DNA of 64,000 nt from Phocoena phocoena (GCF_963924675.1 NC_089235.1:61624220-61688219); one strand, 5' to 3'. Shown: positions 26,638 through 38,508, counted from the stretch's first letter. The notes: generated from the sequence alone by a model not told the origin. Translations and numbers: made by a program.

Positions 26638-26639
26638 AC

Positions 26640-28190
26640 AATACCTTACTCTTGTGTTCCAGTCAATATATTCTATAAAAATTGATCTTATCAGCACTTG
26701 AAAAGTTCTGGTATAAAATGGCTAGGTGTTTTTCACCTAGCTCTGAATCTATTTCAAGTGAATCTTAACCTCATAGGTTGTCTACTAATTAAATATATGT
26801 ATCAATATATTACGAAAATGTTATATAATCAGTCTTCCATAGCAGAGAAAATAATAACATATAAAAATTAAACATTCCATGTAAACTCATTAGGTCTTTA
26901 TTCAAACATTTTCAAAGGTGTCACTGTGCACTCAGCTGACTTAGATAATCCTGAAAGCATCATCAGAACTAAGAACTAATTATCAAAGACGGTCATTTTT
27001 CTATAATTATGATGGGAGTGGAGGGCTGTGGCTAGTAGTTTTGGCCAGAGATTATGATAGTTACTGTTGTAAACCTAACAAGAGGTGGAGGTATCTGTAT
27101 AATGTGGCATTTTGATTTTTCATGTCTCCCAACCCCAAGCTCTATCCTTGGATATGTATGTATGAGAGATATTCTAGATGAAGGCCATTGTTGAATTCCC
27201 TGTATATAGTTTAATGTGCCATTCTAAATAGCCCTGATGTCCTGAGTCAAGGTACAGTTTAGCTGAAGCAAGGACATTCTGATGCATCAGTATACTGGGC
27301 CGCGTTGCTTTTTCATGAGATTATGCATGTTATTGATCGTTAAATATGCCAGCCTGCTGAATACATTAAAACTTCTGTGTGGAAATGTTTTGAAGTGTGA
27401 GTAAATTCATTTATTTATATACATAAGCATATAAAATAGTTAACAGTGGATGAATAAAGATTTGTTACTTAGGCAATTTATTTTAACAGTTGTCTCAATT
27501 TTTGAACATAATACCCTATTTATGTGTATGAAATGTATGAACTAGTGTCAACCTATATTAAATATTAGGAAAGCATTTTAATTTTAAAACAGAGTCAAAA
27601 TATTTTCTGTGTAAGATGTTATCTTCAGTATTTCTTAAGGTGCGTACACTCATTTTAGAGGCCACAGAGATGGATCATTGATTTGGAGGTCAGGAAAGTG
27701 GATTTATCTCCTTTCCTAGTTTGACAGACGTGTTAAGTAAATGTCTTATTTAGACACTTATTTAGATAAGAGAGAGAAGGTGTGTATTTTAGGGTCTGGC
27801 AGTCATAGGCTTTGACTTTTATCAATACCTTCGCTTTGGTTTCCTGGTGAGATGATAGCTACTCCATTTCTTCTGAGTGGAAAAGTTGTCTAAATATATT
27901 TTATGTCTAAAAGTAAAGTTTTATGGGGCAAATAAATTCTCGGCACATGGATATGCTACGTTCTCTCCCAATGCTAGTTGAGTATGAGTTGCCGCAGACA
28001 GTTTTTTTTATAGTTATGCTTTCAGTGTTCATTAGGAAAGTATAATTGGCACATCAGAGGCATAGTTCCATGGATATTATTCAGCATGAAACTAAATAAA
28101 CAAATAGGAAAAAATATTCCATTAAGAGCTGTATGGTTTGAGGTGAGTCCATTTATCCAAGCCTATATTCTCATCGATCAATGGGGAGCA
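26640..28190. other. Intergenic AT-rich sequence, nothing recognised
   Basis: No gene, young repeat or structured element found. There are no open frames of note. Confidence 0.5.
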
Positions 28191-28194
28191 TATT

Positions 28195-29300
28195 TACAGA
28201 CCTGTGGCGGTAGGTCCTTTGGGAAGAAGAACCCAGGACAGAGTCAAAAGTACAAGCAATTTTTTGGAAGTAATGCCTATGAAATATAAAGAGGAAAGGG
28301 AAAAGGAAGCAATAGTGGGCAGGAGGAGTTCCAGACTGGGTTCCAGCTCTGAGAAAGTCTCAACCAAACGCACTACGGAGCTCCAGCACCAAGGTTGCCC
28401 ATAGAGGAATCCCACACTAGCTAGAAGAGATGAGCCCTTGTACCTACTCCAGGCATGGGCTGTGGATTGCCCAGAAAGAGTAGGACCTCAGATCACTGCC
28501 TTAAAAGCTAAAGGACGATTGAAGGCACCTGCAGCTGGAGGCTGTCAGATACCTGCACTCCCTGTGGATGGCTCTTTGTTGGAATTCTGAACAGCACCCT
28601 TGGTGACGGCCACTTTCCACTCCTTGTGCCACATAAATCCACCTCTCCATGCATGTCACAGGAGCCACTTCTCCAGGGTTCCTGTGGGCCTCTTGTCCTA
28701 AGGGAAGAATTAGGACAAGGAAGTCAGACAAACTACTAACCCCAGCACTGCAGGTGGTCTTGGGACCATAACCGATGCTCGTAATCTCTCTGTGATTATC
28801 CACCTTGAATTCCCCCAGCAGCTATCACCTTCCTCTCCAGGTCTTGGTCATCTCTCCAGTATTGGGACCCAAATCCTCATCCCTGAGGGGTCTGCACCAT
28901 CCCCTGGGGTGAAGGGATTCTTTCTTATCCAGTCTTATGTTCTTTTCTTGATCAAGCATTGGTACACTGGCTCCTGCTAACACGTGCTAGTTAAGTTTGC
29001 AACTGCTTTGGGGTAAAATCTCTTTATTCTTTATCAGACCCAACATGAATTCAGCTGGGCTACCCTGAGGGAGATGTCCAGGAGAAAGGTGAGGACACGT
29101 CCTCGGCCAGAGGTCTCTGCAGGGGAAAGTACTAACTCTAAATAAGGAGGGATGAGTCACCTCTGCAGCTCCAAGTATTTCAGGGAATTCCAGAGGACCA
29201 CAGTCTTTGACAGTATCTGTTCAAACATGCCCATCGCATGTTTCAGTGTCCCAGGCTTTCCCCACCAGAATGCTGACCTTAGTGTTATAGATTTGCCCTA
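28195..29300 (-). mobile_element. Probable ERV-L-related fragment
   Basis: The block 28595-28770 aligns by eye with 16655-16815 of the intron 2 ERV-L remnant: 'ccacctctccatgcatgtc', 'ctccagggttcctgtgggcc' and 'caggtggtcttgggacc' versus 'ccacttctccatccgtgt', 'ctccggggttccagtgtgcc' and the matching downstream block. The stretch near 28265-28310 resembles 18880-18925. Both lie in the same orientation. Limits and internal structure are unclear. Confidence 0.4.
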
Positions 29301-30150
29301 GTGGAGCCTCCTTTGAAGTTCGGTAAACCTGTCAGATCTTGAGTGTGTGCTTTTAGCTGCGTTTTTCTCCCATTGTTTCATTCCATGTGTTATTTCCTCT
29401 GTGTTTTCAAAGGCCTGAATTATCATATCGCCCAGAGTATTCCTCTCCATTGGGACATTCTCCTATGTTAGGGAGATTGTATTTACCCAGTAAGATATTT
29501 GTGATTTTTATTTTATCAGCACCACTGACTATTCTTACAGAGTTGAATATAAATGTATAATTGTGCTTGCTACTAATCCAAAAAAGCACTATTTCACTCT
29601 AGGGTATCATTGCTAAATTTGCTAAGATTCCAATAGCTAAACATAACATGTTTTTAGTCCAGAGAGTTGAGTAGATTTGGTTTCCAAACATAGAAAAGAA
29701 ATCCAGATGAATCGCTAAAACAAAGTTGAGGAAAGATGTAAGGGCTTCCCCAAATTAGCATCAATCTCCTTCAGACAATTCTATGTCACCTGAAACCATT
29801 CGCTTTTAAATCTACTTATGGTATTTGTTCATTTTGTTTTGATAGTGAACACTCTCATCTTGATAAATTATAAAAGGTCTCCTCCTGCCTCTTTCTTCTC
29901 TCTTTTCTTTCTCCTCTTCCACTTTTGAATCTATTGGTTATTTCAGGTAAGTCTGACAAGGGTATTTAAATTGTTTAAATATTTTATGGTGGTTAATTCG
30001 GGGGAATGCAAATGAATTGTTAGTGTATTGAATGCATTCAGTAGCTTTTTAAAAGCTAACCTAGTTTGGTCATTTATGTCATTGACACTGGATTTCTTTT
30101 TTGTCATTTGTGTCACAAATGACACAAGTAGCAGACTGATTTAAGAGACT
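29300..30150. other. Intergenic, nothing recognised except a short palindrome
   Basis: AT-rich. A perfect 10-bp inverted repeat with a one-base centre lies at 30103-30123. No gene. Confidence 0.5.
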
Positions 30151-30452
30151 ATTCATTCATCCACTTATTCAACACATGTTTATTTTATTGTTGAATTCCT
30201 TTACGTGTCAGCTATGGTTCTAGATGCTACAGAGATAGGGGAGAAAGCAATGTCCCCGTCCTCATAGCGTTTACATTTTATTTATTTACTTTCTTTTTAA
30301 AAAACTTTTTAATTTAATTTTATTTATTTTTTTATACAGCACATTTTAATGTGAAGAGAGAGACAATAAACAAATGCAAAGCACATATATGAAATGTTAA
30401 GGCATTCATGAGTGCTACGGAGATAAACAAAACAAGGTAAAGAGTATAGGAG

Positions 30453-30654
30453 GGGGCTTCCCTGGTGGCGCAGTGGTTGAGAGTCTGCCTGCCGATGCAG
30501 GGGACGCGGGTTCGTACCCCGGTCCGGGAAGATCCCACATGCCGCAGAGCGGCCGGGCCCGTGAGCCATGGCCGCTGAGCCTGCGCGTCCGGAGCCTGTG
30601 CTCCGCAAGGGGAGAGGCCACAACAGTGAGAGGCCCGCGTACCGCAAAAAAAAA
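30453..30654 (+). mobile_element. CHR-type SINE, young
   Basis: A full-length forward copy with only 10 A at the tail and a perfect 14-bp TSD (agagtataggaggg) at 30441-30454 and 30655-30668. The insertion is into an L2. Confidence 0.95.
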
Positions 30655-31379
30655 AGAGTATAGGAGGGTCAGAGGAAGCAGAGTTATCATTTTAATCAAT
30701 AAGTTGGGTAGGGAAAGCCTAGCTTAGAGGCAATGAGCAGAATCCTGAAGCTAGGGGAGGGATACAAGCAGGTGTCTAAGGGAAAAGGCCTTAGAGATTT
30801 GAACAGTCCCTCCAAAGGACTGAGTTCAGGGCATGTCTGGTGCGATCCAGACTCAGCAAGGAGGGTAGTGGGTCCAGAGAGAAGTGAACAGGAGGAGTGG
30901 GGTGAGATGAGGCAGGAAGCAGTGCTGGAGGATGCAGCTTATATAGGGTCTCGTGTTCAAATGAAAGGACTCTACCTTTTTCCGTGTTGGTCGCGAAGCC
31001 ATTGAAAGGTCATGAGCAGAAGGGTGGCATGATCTGACTGAAGTTTTAACAGGATCACGCTGGCTGCTGGGCTGAGAATGGGCTCTACAGGAACAAGGGT
31101 GGAAGCAGGGACACTCCTTAAGGGACTATTGCAATAAACCAGGTGAGAGAGATGCTGATGGTCAGACCAGAGCGGCAGCAGTGGAGGTGGTGATAAGTGG
31201 TTGGACTCCAGGCCCGCTGTGAAGGGAAAGACAGCAGAGTGTGTTGATGGATTGGGTTTGGGGTGTGAGCAAGAGAGGAAACAAAACTGAGATCAAGGAT
31301 GAAGCGGCCATCTTCTGCTTTACAGGAGGCTATGGGAGCAAGTGGTTTGGGAGAGAATGAAATGTGAGGTCTGGGCCAC

Positions 31380-32080
31380 TGTGTTAGTTTTCTAAGACTG
31401 CTGTATTAGAGTGCCACAGACTGGTGGCTTAAGACAGCAGAAATGTATTCACTCATGTTCTGCAGGCTAGAAGCTTGAAATCAAGGCGTTGGCAGGACCC
31501 CGCCCTCTCTCAGACTCTGATAGAGTTCTTTCTTGCCTCTTCCCAGCTTCTGGTGGTGACTGGCAATCTTGAGGTTCCTTGGCTTGCAATTGCATCACTC
31601 CAATCTCTGCCTCTGTCATCTCAAGGCATTCTCTCTGTATGTTTGTCTCTTCTTCTTAAAAAGACACAGTCACATACGTACACGACCAAATGTAAAATAG
31701 ATAGCTAGTGGGAAGCAGCCGCATAGCACCGGGAGATCAGCTCTGTGCTTTGTGACCACCTGGAGGGGTGGGATAGGGAGGGTGGGAGGGAGACGCAAGA
31801 GGGAGGCGATATGGGGATATATGTATACGTATAGCTGATTCAGTTTGTTATACAGCAGAAACCAACACAACATTGTAAAGCAATTATACTCCAATAAAGA
31901 TGTTAAAAAAAAAAAAGACACAGTCACATTGGATTAGGACCCACTTTAACGGCCTCGCTTCACTTGATTGCATCTGCAAAGACTCTGTTTCCAAATAAGG
32001 TCACATTCCCAGGTATACTGGAGGTTACAACTTCAGCATAATTTTTTTCAGCGGGGAGGGGACACAATTTAACCCATACA
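31380..32080 (-). mobile_element. MLT1-type MaLR LTR, solo, interrupted by L1
   Basis: Ends TGTGTTAG...ATACA. The blocks 'gactggtggcttaagacagc', 'attggattaggacccacttt', 'ctgtttccaaataaggtcac' and 'ggacacaatttaacccatac' are the reverse complement of an MLT1 LTR. About 465 bp remain without the L1 insertion. It sits inside an older L2. Confidence 0.85.
31676..31911 (+). mobile_element. L1 3' end, truncated, with perfect TSD
   Basis: About 236 bp of L1 3' UTR ending 'attatactccaataaagatg' plus an A tail. An 18-bp perfect TSD (aaaaagacacagtcacat) lies at 31658-31675 and 31912-31929. Same subfamily as 8187-8556. Confidence 0.95.
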
Positions 32081-32229
32081 GACATGTCAAGTTTGCTTTT
32101 AGGTTTGAGATTCCTTAGGTATCCATGCTGAGAAGTGGTTGGATATACACATCTGGAGTTCAGATGCAAGATCCATGTTAGAAATGGTGAAGGGTTGTCA
32201 ACTCTGGCACCCACTCGTTTACAGAATAA

Positions 32230-32365
32230 GTCTGGGAAAACTATAAAGCAATCCTAATTTCCTCCTCTATAAGACTGGAAAATACAATCCCTGCCTGTAA
32301 AGGGCTATTGTGAGAGTCTAATAGGACAGTGAATGTGAAGCCCTCTAAGACGTTTCAAGTACCAC
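32230..32365 (+). repeat. MIR fragment
   Basis: Core of a forward MIR: 'tttcctcctctataagactg', 'gcctgtaaagggctattgtg' and 'gagagtctaataggacagtg'. The ends are lost. Confidence 0.6.
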
Positions 32366-32389
32366 CGAGCAAATGAATCAAAGCCCCTC

Positions 32390-32730
32390 ATATTTTGTGG
32401 ATAGCTCTGTATGCAGCTGTCATCTGTTGGAACAGGTATTTTCAGAGTATAACATGCTTTAGTATATCACTGGTTGTATTGAAAGCTAAAATGTCAGCTT
32501 GCTTCAGGGCAGCTGTTGTATACAAATAATGATAAATTATACATTGGTGGAGAGTCTTAAAAATAGAAGAAGAATTCTAGAGCAGTTGTTGACGTCAGGG
32601 CTTTTAAAGTGTTGACATTTCCTTAAGCAATGCCCAAAGGGTGACCTCACCACTAAGGTAAAATCAACCACAAAGTGAACCTCTCAAGTAGAAATTCTGG
32701 ATTATTCCTAAGGAAAGTAAGAAAGTCTTT
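32390..32730. other. Intergenic unique stretch with a CRE-like site
   Basis: Not assignable to a repeat by eye. It contains a perfect CRE palindrome TGACGTCA at 32590-32597 and 'gggtgacctcacc' at 32639-32651. No gene. Function is unproven. Confidence 0.4.
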
Positions 32731-32734
32731 TCAC

Positions 32735-33860
32735 CCATTCAAGCTATACATTGAGAACCTATTTTAGGACAGGCATTGTACAAGAGATGAAACTATGATG
32801 ATGAATAAGACCCAGCAACTGTCCATAAGGAGGAGAGTCTATAAATAAATATGCAATAAAGATAGAAAAAGCTAATTTTAGAGATAAGCACAGGATGCTA
32901 TGGAAGCACGAGAGAAGGCTAACTAACCTGGTTGTAGAGGGGAGAGGTGTTAGAATGCTTCTTGGTGGAAGTGATATGCAAGGTGTCTGAAGAATTAATT
33001 GAGTTAGTCGAGAAAGTATCAAGAGAATAAGGAGAGGGGCATTCCAGGCAGAAGGACCTGAAGCCAAATATAGCTTCTGTACGCTGAAACCGAATTAAAT
33101 CTTGGAGACAAGAGTTTTGGGTGAAGTAGAAAAGAATAGCTTTAATTGCTTTGCCAGGCAAAGGGGGCCCCAGCAGGCTAATGCCCTCAAAAACTGTGTG
33201 TCCCAACCTGGAGGGCGTAGTGAGTTTTATAGTAAGGGTTCAAAGAGGGTGTGATCAGCTTGTGGACAGTCTTCTGATTGGTTGATGGTGAGGTAAGTGG
33301 GAGTCAGCATCATCAACCTTCTGGGTCCACCAGGTCTGGGGTCTACATGCTGGTGAGCACCATACCCTTAATTTCTCCCACCTGGTGGAGGTTTCAGTAC
33401 CTGCAAAACAGCTCAAAGATATCGCTATGTATATCGCTTGAGGGGGAACCAGGACCCTGACCCAAGGCTGCACTATTGTTTCTTTTGACTGTTCCTCCCC
33501 TTTTCTCTGTGTCTTCTCCCTTCCCTAGTTAGTGTCTGTTTGAACCTGCCCTTGGAACTCATGGAAGGTCATGGAGGCTGAATGAAGCCTATTTCCTGTA
33601 ATCAAGAAATGGGGGATGGAGAAAGGCTTTTGTGCCCTGGAGCCCCACAGGGTCCTGCTTGGTATCAGACTCACTTGCGTAGAGGTCCAACAGAAAAAGA
33701 GATGCTGTGTTCCGGAAGCAAAGTGGTTCAGTGTGGAGGCAGCTTGGAATGTGAGATAGTGACGGATGCAAGGATGATGCTGGAGCTGTTGGCAGGCTCC
33801 CATTATGAAGATCCTGCCGTGTCACGCTAAGGAGTTTGGGCTTTGCCCCAAGAGGCTTAA
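32735..33860 (-). repeat. L2 LINE interrupted by an ERV LTR
   Basis: Reverse L2 before the LTR ('tgagaacctattttaggaca', then 'ggcattccaggcagaaggac' at 33039) and after it ('aggagtttgggctttgcccc' at 33830). The LTR at 33078-33692 separates the halves. Confidence 0.65.
33078..33692 (-). mobile_element. Solo LTR of an endogenous retrovirus
   Basis: 615 bp with TGT...ACA ends. On the minus strand a TATA box (TATAAAACTCACTACG, near 33217-33232) is followed by an AATTAAA-type signal before 'gctattcttttctacttc' and a 'cttgtctccaagatttaatt' end, an LTR U3-R-U5 layout. It contains no gene. A matching TSD is not obvious (flanks gcttc / gaaaa). The subfamily is not identified; probably a laurasiatherian ERV1/ERV2-type LTR. 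Confidence 0.7.
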
Positions 33861-33864
33861 GCCC

Positions 33865-34440
33865 ACTCTAAACCAAATTGCACCTGCCCAGCTAACTTGT
33901 CATAAAATTCTCTTTCTTCACACATAGAACTTTCTTCTGCCTCAAGCGAGTGTTGAGATTTTCCCGGTTGCCCTGGACGTTTGTCCAAAAGTCTTGGCTG
34001 TACCACGTTAGTCTGAGAATTTTAGTGCTTCATTTCGGGAACATACAGCAGTGCATCCTCTGGCAATCAGAGATAGCAGGTCCTATTTTTGAAGTCCATC
34101 TTCCTTTCTCTTTCTACTAACTCACTCTCCTAATCCCCTGATCAGCTGTCAGCTGTCCGGTGTCCTGGTATTCTAACATGGCAACCTCACCTAGCACACA
34201 ACTATCCTTTTTATTTGTTTCTGAAATGAAGAATGGCCAGAAATCCCTCTCCCTTTTCAATGTTTGCTCACAGATTCGAGAGCAAATGTGCACATCTGAT
34301 ATGTGGTATAGTCACGTGCCAAGTCTCCTTTAGTTTAAACGATTGGAATGATGCTAAGATGAAAGGCAAGCACATATGGGGCCAACTTCCTGTCCATGTG
34401 TATAAGTGAAGCCCTCGAGGGGTACTTATCATTGCCTGGC
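33865..34440. other. Intergenic, nothing recognised
   Basis: No repeat or open frame could be assigned. Confidence 0.45.
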
Positions 34441-34448
34441 CATTTTTT

Positions 34449-34922
34449 TTAACGTTTTATTTTATATTGTCATATGGCCAATGAACAATGTTGTGATAGT
34501 TTCAGGTGCACAGGAAAGGGACTCAGCTGTACGTATACATGTGTCCATTCTCCCCCAAACTCTGCTCCCATCCAGGCTGCCACATAACATTGAACAGAGT
34601 TCCCTGTGCTATACAGTAGGTCCTTGTTGGTTGTCCTTTTTAAATATAGCAGTGTGTACATGTCGATTCCTAACTCCCTAACTATCCCTTCCCCCCACCC
34701 TTCCCCTCTGGTAACCATAAGTTTGCTCTCTAAGTCTGTGAGTCTGTTTCTGTTTTGTAAATAAGTTCATTTGTGTCATTTCTTTTTAGCTTCTGCATAT
34801 AGGGGTATCATACAATATTTCTCTTTGTCTGACTTACTTCACTCAGTATGACAATCTCTAGGTCCATCCATGTTGCTGCAAATGGCATTATTTCATTCTT
34901 TTTAATGGCTGAGTAATATTCC

Positions 34923-34972
<50 letters not shown>

Positions 34973-35220
34973 TATACATACATACATACCACATCTTCTT
35001 TATCCATTCCTATGTTGATGAACGTTTAGATTGTTTCCATGTCTTGGCTATTGTAAACAGTGCTGCAATGAACATTGGGGTGCATGTATCCTTTTGGACC
35101 ATGTTTTTCTCTGGATATATGCCCAGTAGTGGGATTGCTGGGTCATATGGTAATTCTATTTTTAGTTTTTTAAGGAACCTCCATACTGTTCTTCATAGTG
35201 GCTGTACCAATTTGAATGTG
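34449..35220 (-). mobile_element. L1 3'-truncated copy with internal GT microsatellite
   Basis: The reverse complement of L1 3' UTR and ORF2 end: 'ctatacagtaggtccttgtt', 'gtaaataagttcatttgtgt', 'tggctgagtaatattccatt', then a GT tract (34925-34963), 'accacatcttctttatccat' and 'tgggattgctgggtcatatg'. The frames are broken. Confidence 0.92.
34925..34963. repeat. (GT)n microsatellite inside L1
   Basis: About 19 GT units followed by TA/GTATACATAC repeats, lying exactly at the short TA/CA site of L1 between 'gatgtggta' and 'caatggaatatta' (reverse strand). Confidence 0.93.
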
Positions 35221-35339
35221 CATTTTTTTTTTTTTTTGCTCTCTGAATATTAGACACGTTAATGTCAGGGAATGATTTTATGGCTCCTCTGTGAATGAAG
35301 GTTTTAGCAGAAGTTCCCTCTCTTTTGACTGTAGAATAA

Positions 35340-35565
35340 TATTAGCAGCTAACATTTATTGAACATTTACTATGTGCTAATCACTGATCCAAGAATATTG
35401 GATGTACCATACTTAACCCTCCAAATAACCCAAGACATACCCTTATGATCACCGTTTTCCAGATGTGGAAACTGAGTTCGCTGAAACTTGGGGACTTGTG
35501 TAAAGGCATGCAGTTAGGAGCACAGCCACACCTCCAACCCAAGCGATATGGTCCAAGAAGCCAGG
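35340..35565 (-). repeat. MIR SINE
   Basis: Reverse MIR: 'taacatttattgaacattta', 'atgtgctaatcactgatcca', 'ccagatgtggaaactgagtt', 'aggcatgcagttaggagcac'. In consensus order. Confidence 0.82.
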
Positions 35566-35569
35566 AAGT

Positions 35570-37805
35570 ACTGGTACCTAAGACAGTTTACAATTCTGAA
35601 TCTAGTGCAATGAGTTGAGTAAATTTATACTTTTTAGATTTTATCATGGCCATGAATTTGGTAGATAAACACTGGAGAAATGCGACAGCATTTTAAAGTG
35701 AAACACATAACATTTTCCATGGATCTTCAGCTACCTCTGTTTTTGCACTCCAGCCCGATACCAATCTTTTCATCTGCCACCAGGGTTCAACAAAGTGCAC
35801 CAGGCTATGAAGTGAACAAATGAATGAAAGCAAATGCAACATTGTCCCGAGGCTCCATTGCATCCTGCCCTACAGTTTAGGGGACCTGAGACAAATCTAC
35901 TCAGAACTCAGATGAGCTCTGGTCACTCACAGTCGATAGCTGTGGGACAACATTACTGATCAAATGACCCTAAAGCAAGACTTCAGTCCAACATTGGGAT
36001 GCTTTTTCATGCAATTCGTTGAGTCTGGGTTTATATTTACACTGCAAAGTGACAAGTGAGAATTCTTTTTCTGTCCCATTGTTTTTCTCTCTTGACCACT
36101 TGGTAGTTTCCATTTCTATTAAATTCAGATTAATCAAAGAGCATTCAATGCTGAAACCAATGTTCATCACTTTTCTTTTCGCTGTTCTCCCATCCAACCA
36201 GCAGAGGGCAGTCCGAGTACATTTTAGAGACGATAGGCGGCTGCTTAAGGGTGGGAAATGTCAGAAAGATTTTCCATTTTAATATGACATACTCTTGAGT
36301 CCCTTGCCTCAAGGTAACGTGTAAACTCACAGTTTCAGGCCATACTGTTCTAAGTAAGGGCTGAGAGTTAACGGCTCCTTTTAAGTCATTAAGCTAAGAC
36401 TTAATCATTAAAAACAGATAGCAATAAATGTCATCATAATGCCCGTTTCCACTTGTTGGGGGTAGGGGTGTGAGGGGAGACGCTAAAAACATCAGTGCCT
36501 TTCATGTCCTTGAGACACTCACTATATTACAATTACAAATCATCTTTTTCAACACCTTTCAATATTTTTCGCGGTTAATCAAAATACGATTTGGGAACAT
36601 AGTCCCTGGGCTCCCCGTTTGCAAATCTTGGTCATTCCTCCTACTGAGGATGGGCATTGCTCTGTCAGCCTTCACTTACAGCCTTAGCGGTGGTTGAATT
36701 ATTAGTAACACATTTGAGGCCAGCACGCATGTTATGTAATAAGCAAAGTAAAAAGGAAAAGTGTTGCATCTTGTAGTAACCTTCTACTTCTGTCTTTGTC
36801 CTCTGGATTGAAGTCACAGTTATTTTCACAACCAACTTGGTTGGGTGGTGCCATGGAAGGAACACAGAGCTGGGAGCCAGGTAGAACTTGTTTCATATTT
36901 TGGCTCAGTCGTGAGATTTGGGGCCAGTCTCGTCATTTCTGGGTCAGGTTTGTCTGCAGTCTGGAAGATGAGCAGCGCTCTGATTTTATTGAGCAGTAAG
37001 AATTGAAGCAGGGGCTGCTGTTTTGCCACTGTTATTCGACCAGACTAGCTGGGTAAAGACCTGCGACGTCCCTCCAAGGTGTAGTGCAGCCTTCGCATTG
37101 TTCTAGTAGCACAGACATTAGCCCAAATAAATCTGGTTTTTATCAAACAAGTCAGTTTTCAATATAAAGGAGAAAAATTCAAATTTGTTTTCATGCACCC
37201 CAAAATAGTCATATTTCTCAAATTACCTCTTCTCTATAAAATCCCTTTCTTCCGTGCGCCTTCCTTCCCTTCAGGAATACCAACAGCAAAAGCAACAAGG
37301 AATAATAATGAAAAACCTTCTCCATACTTACTTGCAGTTGACTCTGAGTGTAATGGTTACTTCCATCTTAGAATGGACCCTAATCTGGTCTTGAAGAAAC
37401 AATGCTTTCAGCAAATACCACAAATATAAAGAAAATCTTTCTAACATGCTTTGCATATTACACTATGTTTTATATGTGCAAATTGCAGACAGAAACCAAA
37501 CTATCAATTTAAACAAGACATTTTCACAAGTGTAATTTATTTACAATAGTCTTCTAAGAAGACAGGTATTATTCACATTCTACCAGGAAATAAACGGTTG
37601 CTAATGGATCACACCATTAGCTCTAAACAGGTCTCAGAAGACAGATTTTCAGATTCCTAGTCCAGTAGTCTTGCTTCAGTACAGCATTGTTTTTATAGCC
37701 TGATTTCAGGCAATTTAAATAAAGGTACATTTATAAACAATGAACAAGCGTCCCACCCCTGTTCTCAGCAAGTGCACCAGTGTGACATCCTTGATCACCT
37801 TAATA
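35570..37805. other. Intergenic, no recognisable gene
   Basis: Open frames of 60-90 codons on both strands overlap each other and show no domains. No confident repeat could be named. Confidence 0.45.
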
Positions 37806-37809
37806 CTAC

Positions 37810-38447
37810 ACAGCATATCCAGCAATCCCACTCCTGGGCATATATCTGGAAAAGACAAAGACTCTAACTTGCAAAGATACATGTTCATAGCAGCAATATG
37901 TACAATAGCCAAGACATGGAAGCAACCTGAATGTGCATCGACAGATGAATGGATAAAGAAGATGTGGTATAACTTCCCTGGCGGTCCAGTGGTTAAGACT
38001 CCGAGCTTCCACTACAGGGAGCATGGGTTTGATCCCTGGTCAGGAAACTAAGATCTGCATGCCGAGAGGCAAGAAAAAAAATTATGATATCGCTTATATG
38101 TGGAATCTAAGAAAAGGGTACAAATGAACTTATCTACAAAAAGAAATAGAGTTACAGATGTAGAAAACAAACTTATGGTTACCAAGGGGTCAGGGGGGGA
38201 TAAATTGGGAGATTGGGATTGACATATACATACTACTATATATAAAATAGATAACTAATAAGGACCTACTGTATACCACGGGGAGCTCTACTCAACACTC
38301 TGTAATGGTGTATATAGGAAAAGAATCTAAAAAACAGTGGATATATGTATATGTATACGTATATGTATAACTGATTCACTTTGCCATACACCTGAAACTA
38401 ACATAACATTGTAAATCAGCTATACTCCAGTAAAAATTTTTTTAAAT
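37810..38447 (+). mobile_element. L1 3' part, interrupted by a short SINE
   Basis: Sense L1 ORF2 end ('ccagcaatcccactcctggg', 37818) and 3' UTR to 'aaatcagctatactccagta'. Between 'gatgtggtat' and 'tatgatatcgcttatatgtg' a SINE (37972-38081) replaces about 125 bp that the copy at 54136-54905 retains. Confidence 0.88.
37972..38081 (+). mobile_element. Short tRNA-derived SINE (cetartiodactyl type)
   Basis: About 110 bp: 'cttccctggcggtccagtgg', 'gggtttgatccctggtcagg' (B box), then 'aagatctgcatgccgagagg' and a short A tail. Related to the copy at 61291-61400. No TSD is visible, and L1 target sequence is missing. Confidence 0.88.
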
Positions 38448-38508
38448 GTGCAGCTTCAGATATGAAATAAATGTTAGCCATCCACCAAAAAAAAAGGATA
38501 TGTAGTTT

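Larger units (their letters stand above)
30155..32215 (-). repeat. Long L2 LINE, host of nested insertions
   Basis: Reverse L2 of about 1.3 kb net, from 'cattcatccacttattcaac' through 'ggtggcatgatctgactgaa' (31023), 'cacgctggctgctgggctga' and 'gaaacaaaactgagatcaag' to 'ggttggatatacacatctgg' (32137) beyond the inserted LTR. It is split by a CHR SINE (30453-30654) and by an MLT1 LTR (31380-32080). Confidence 0.8.
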
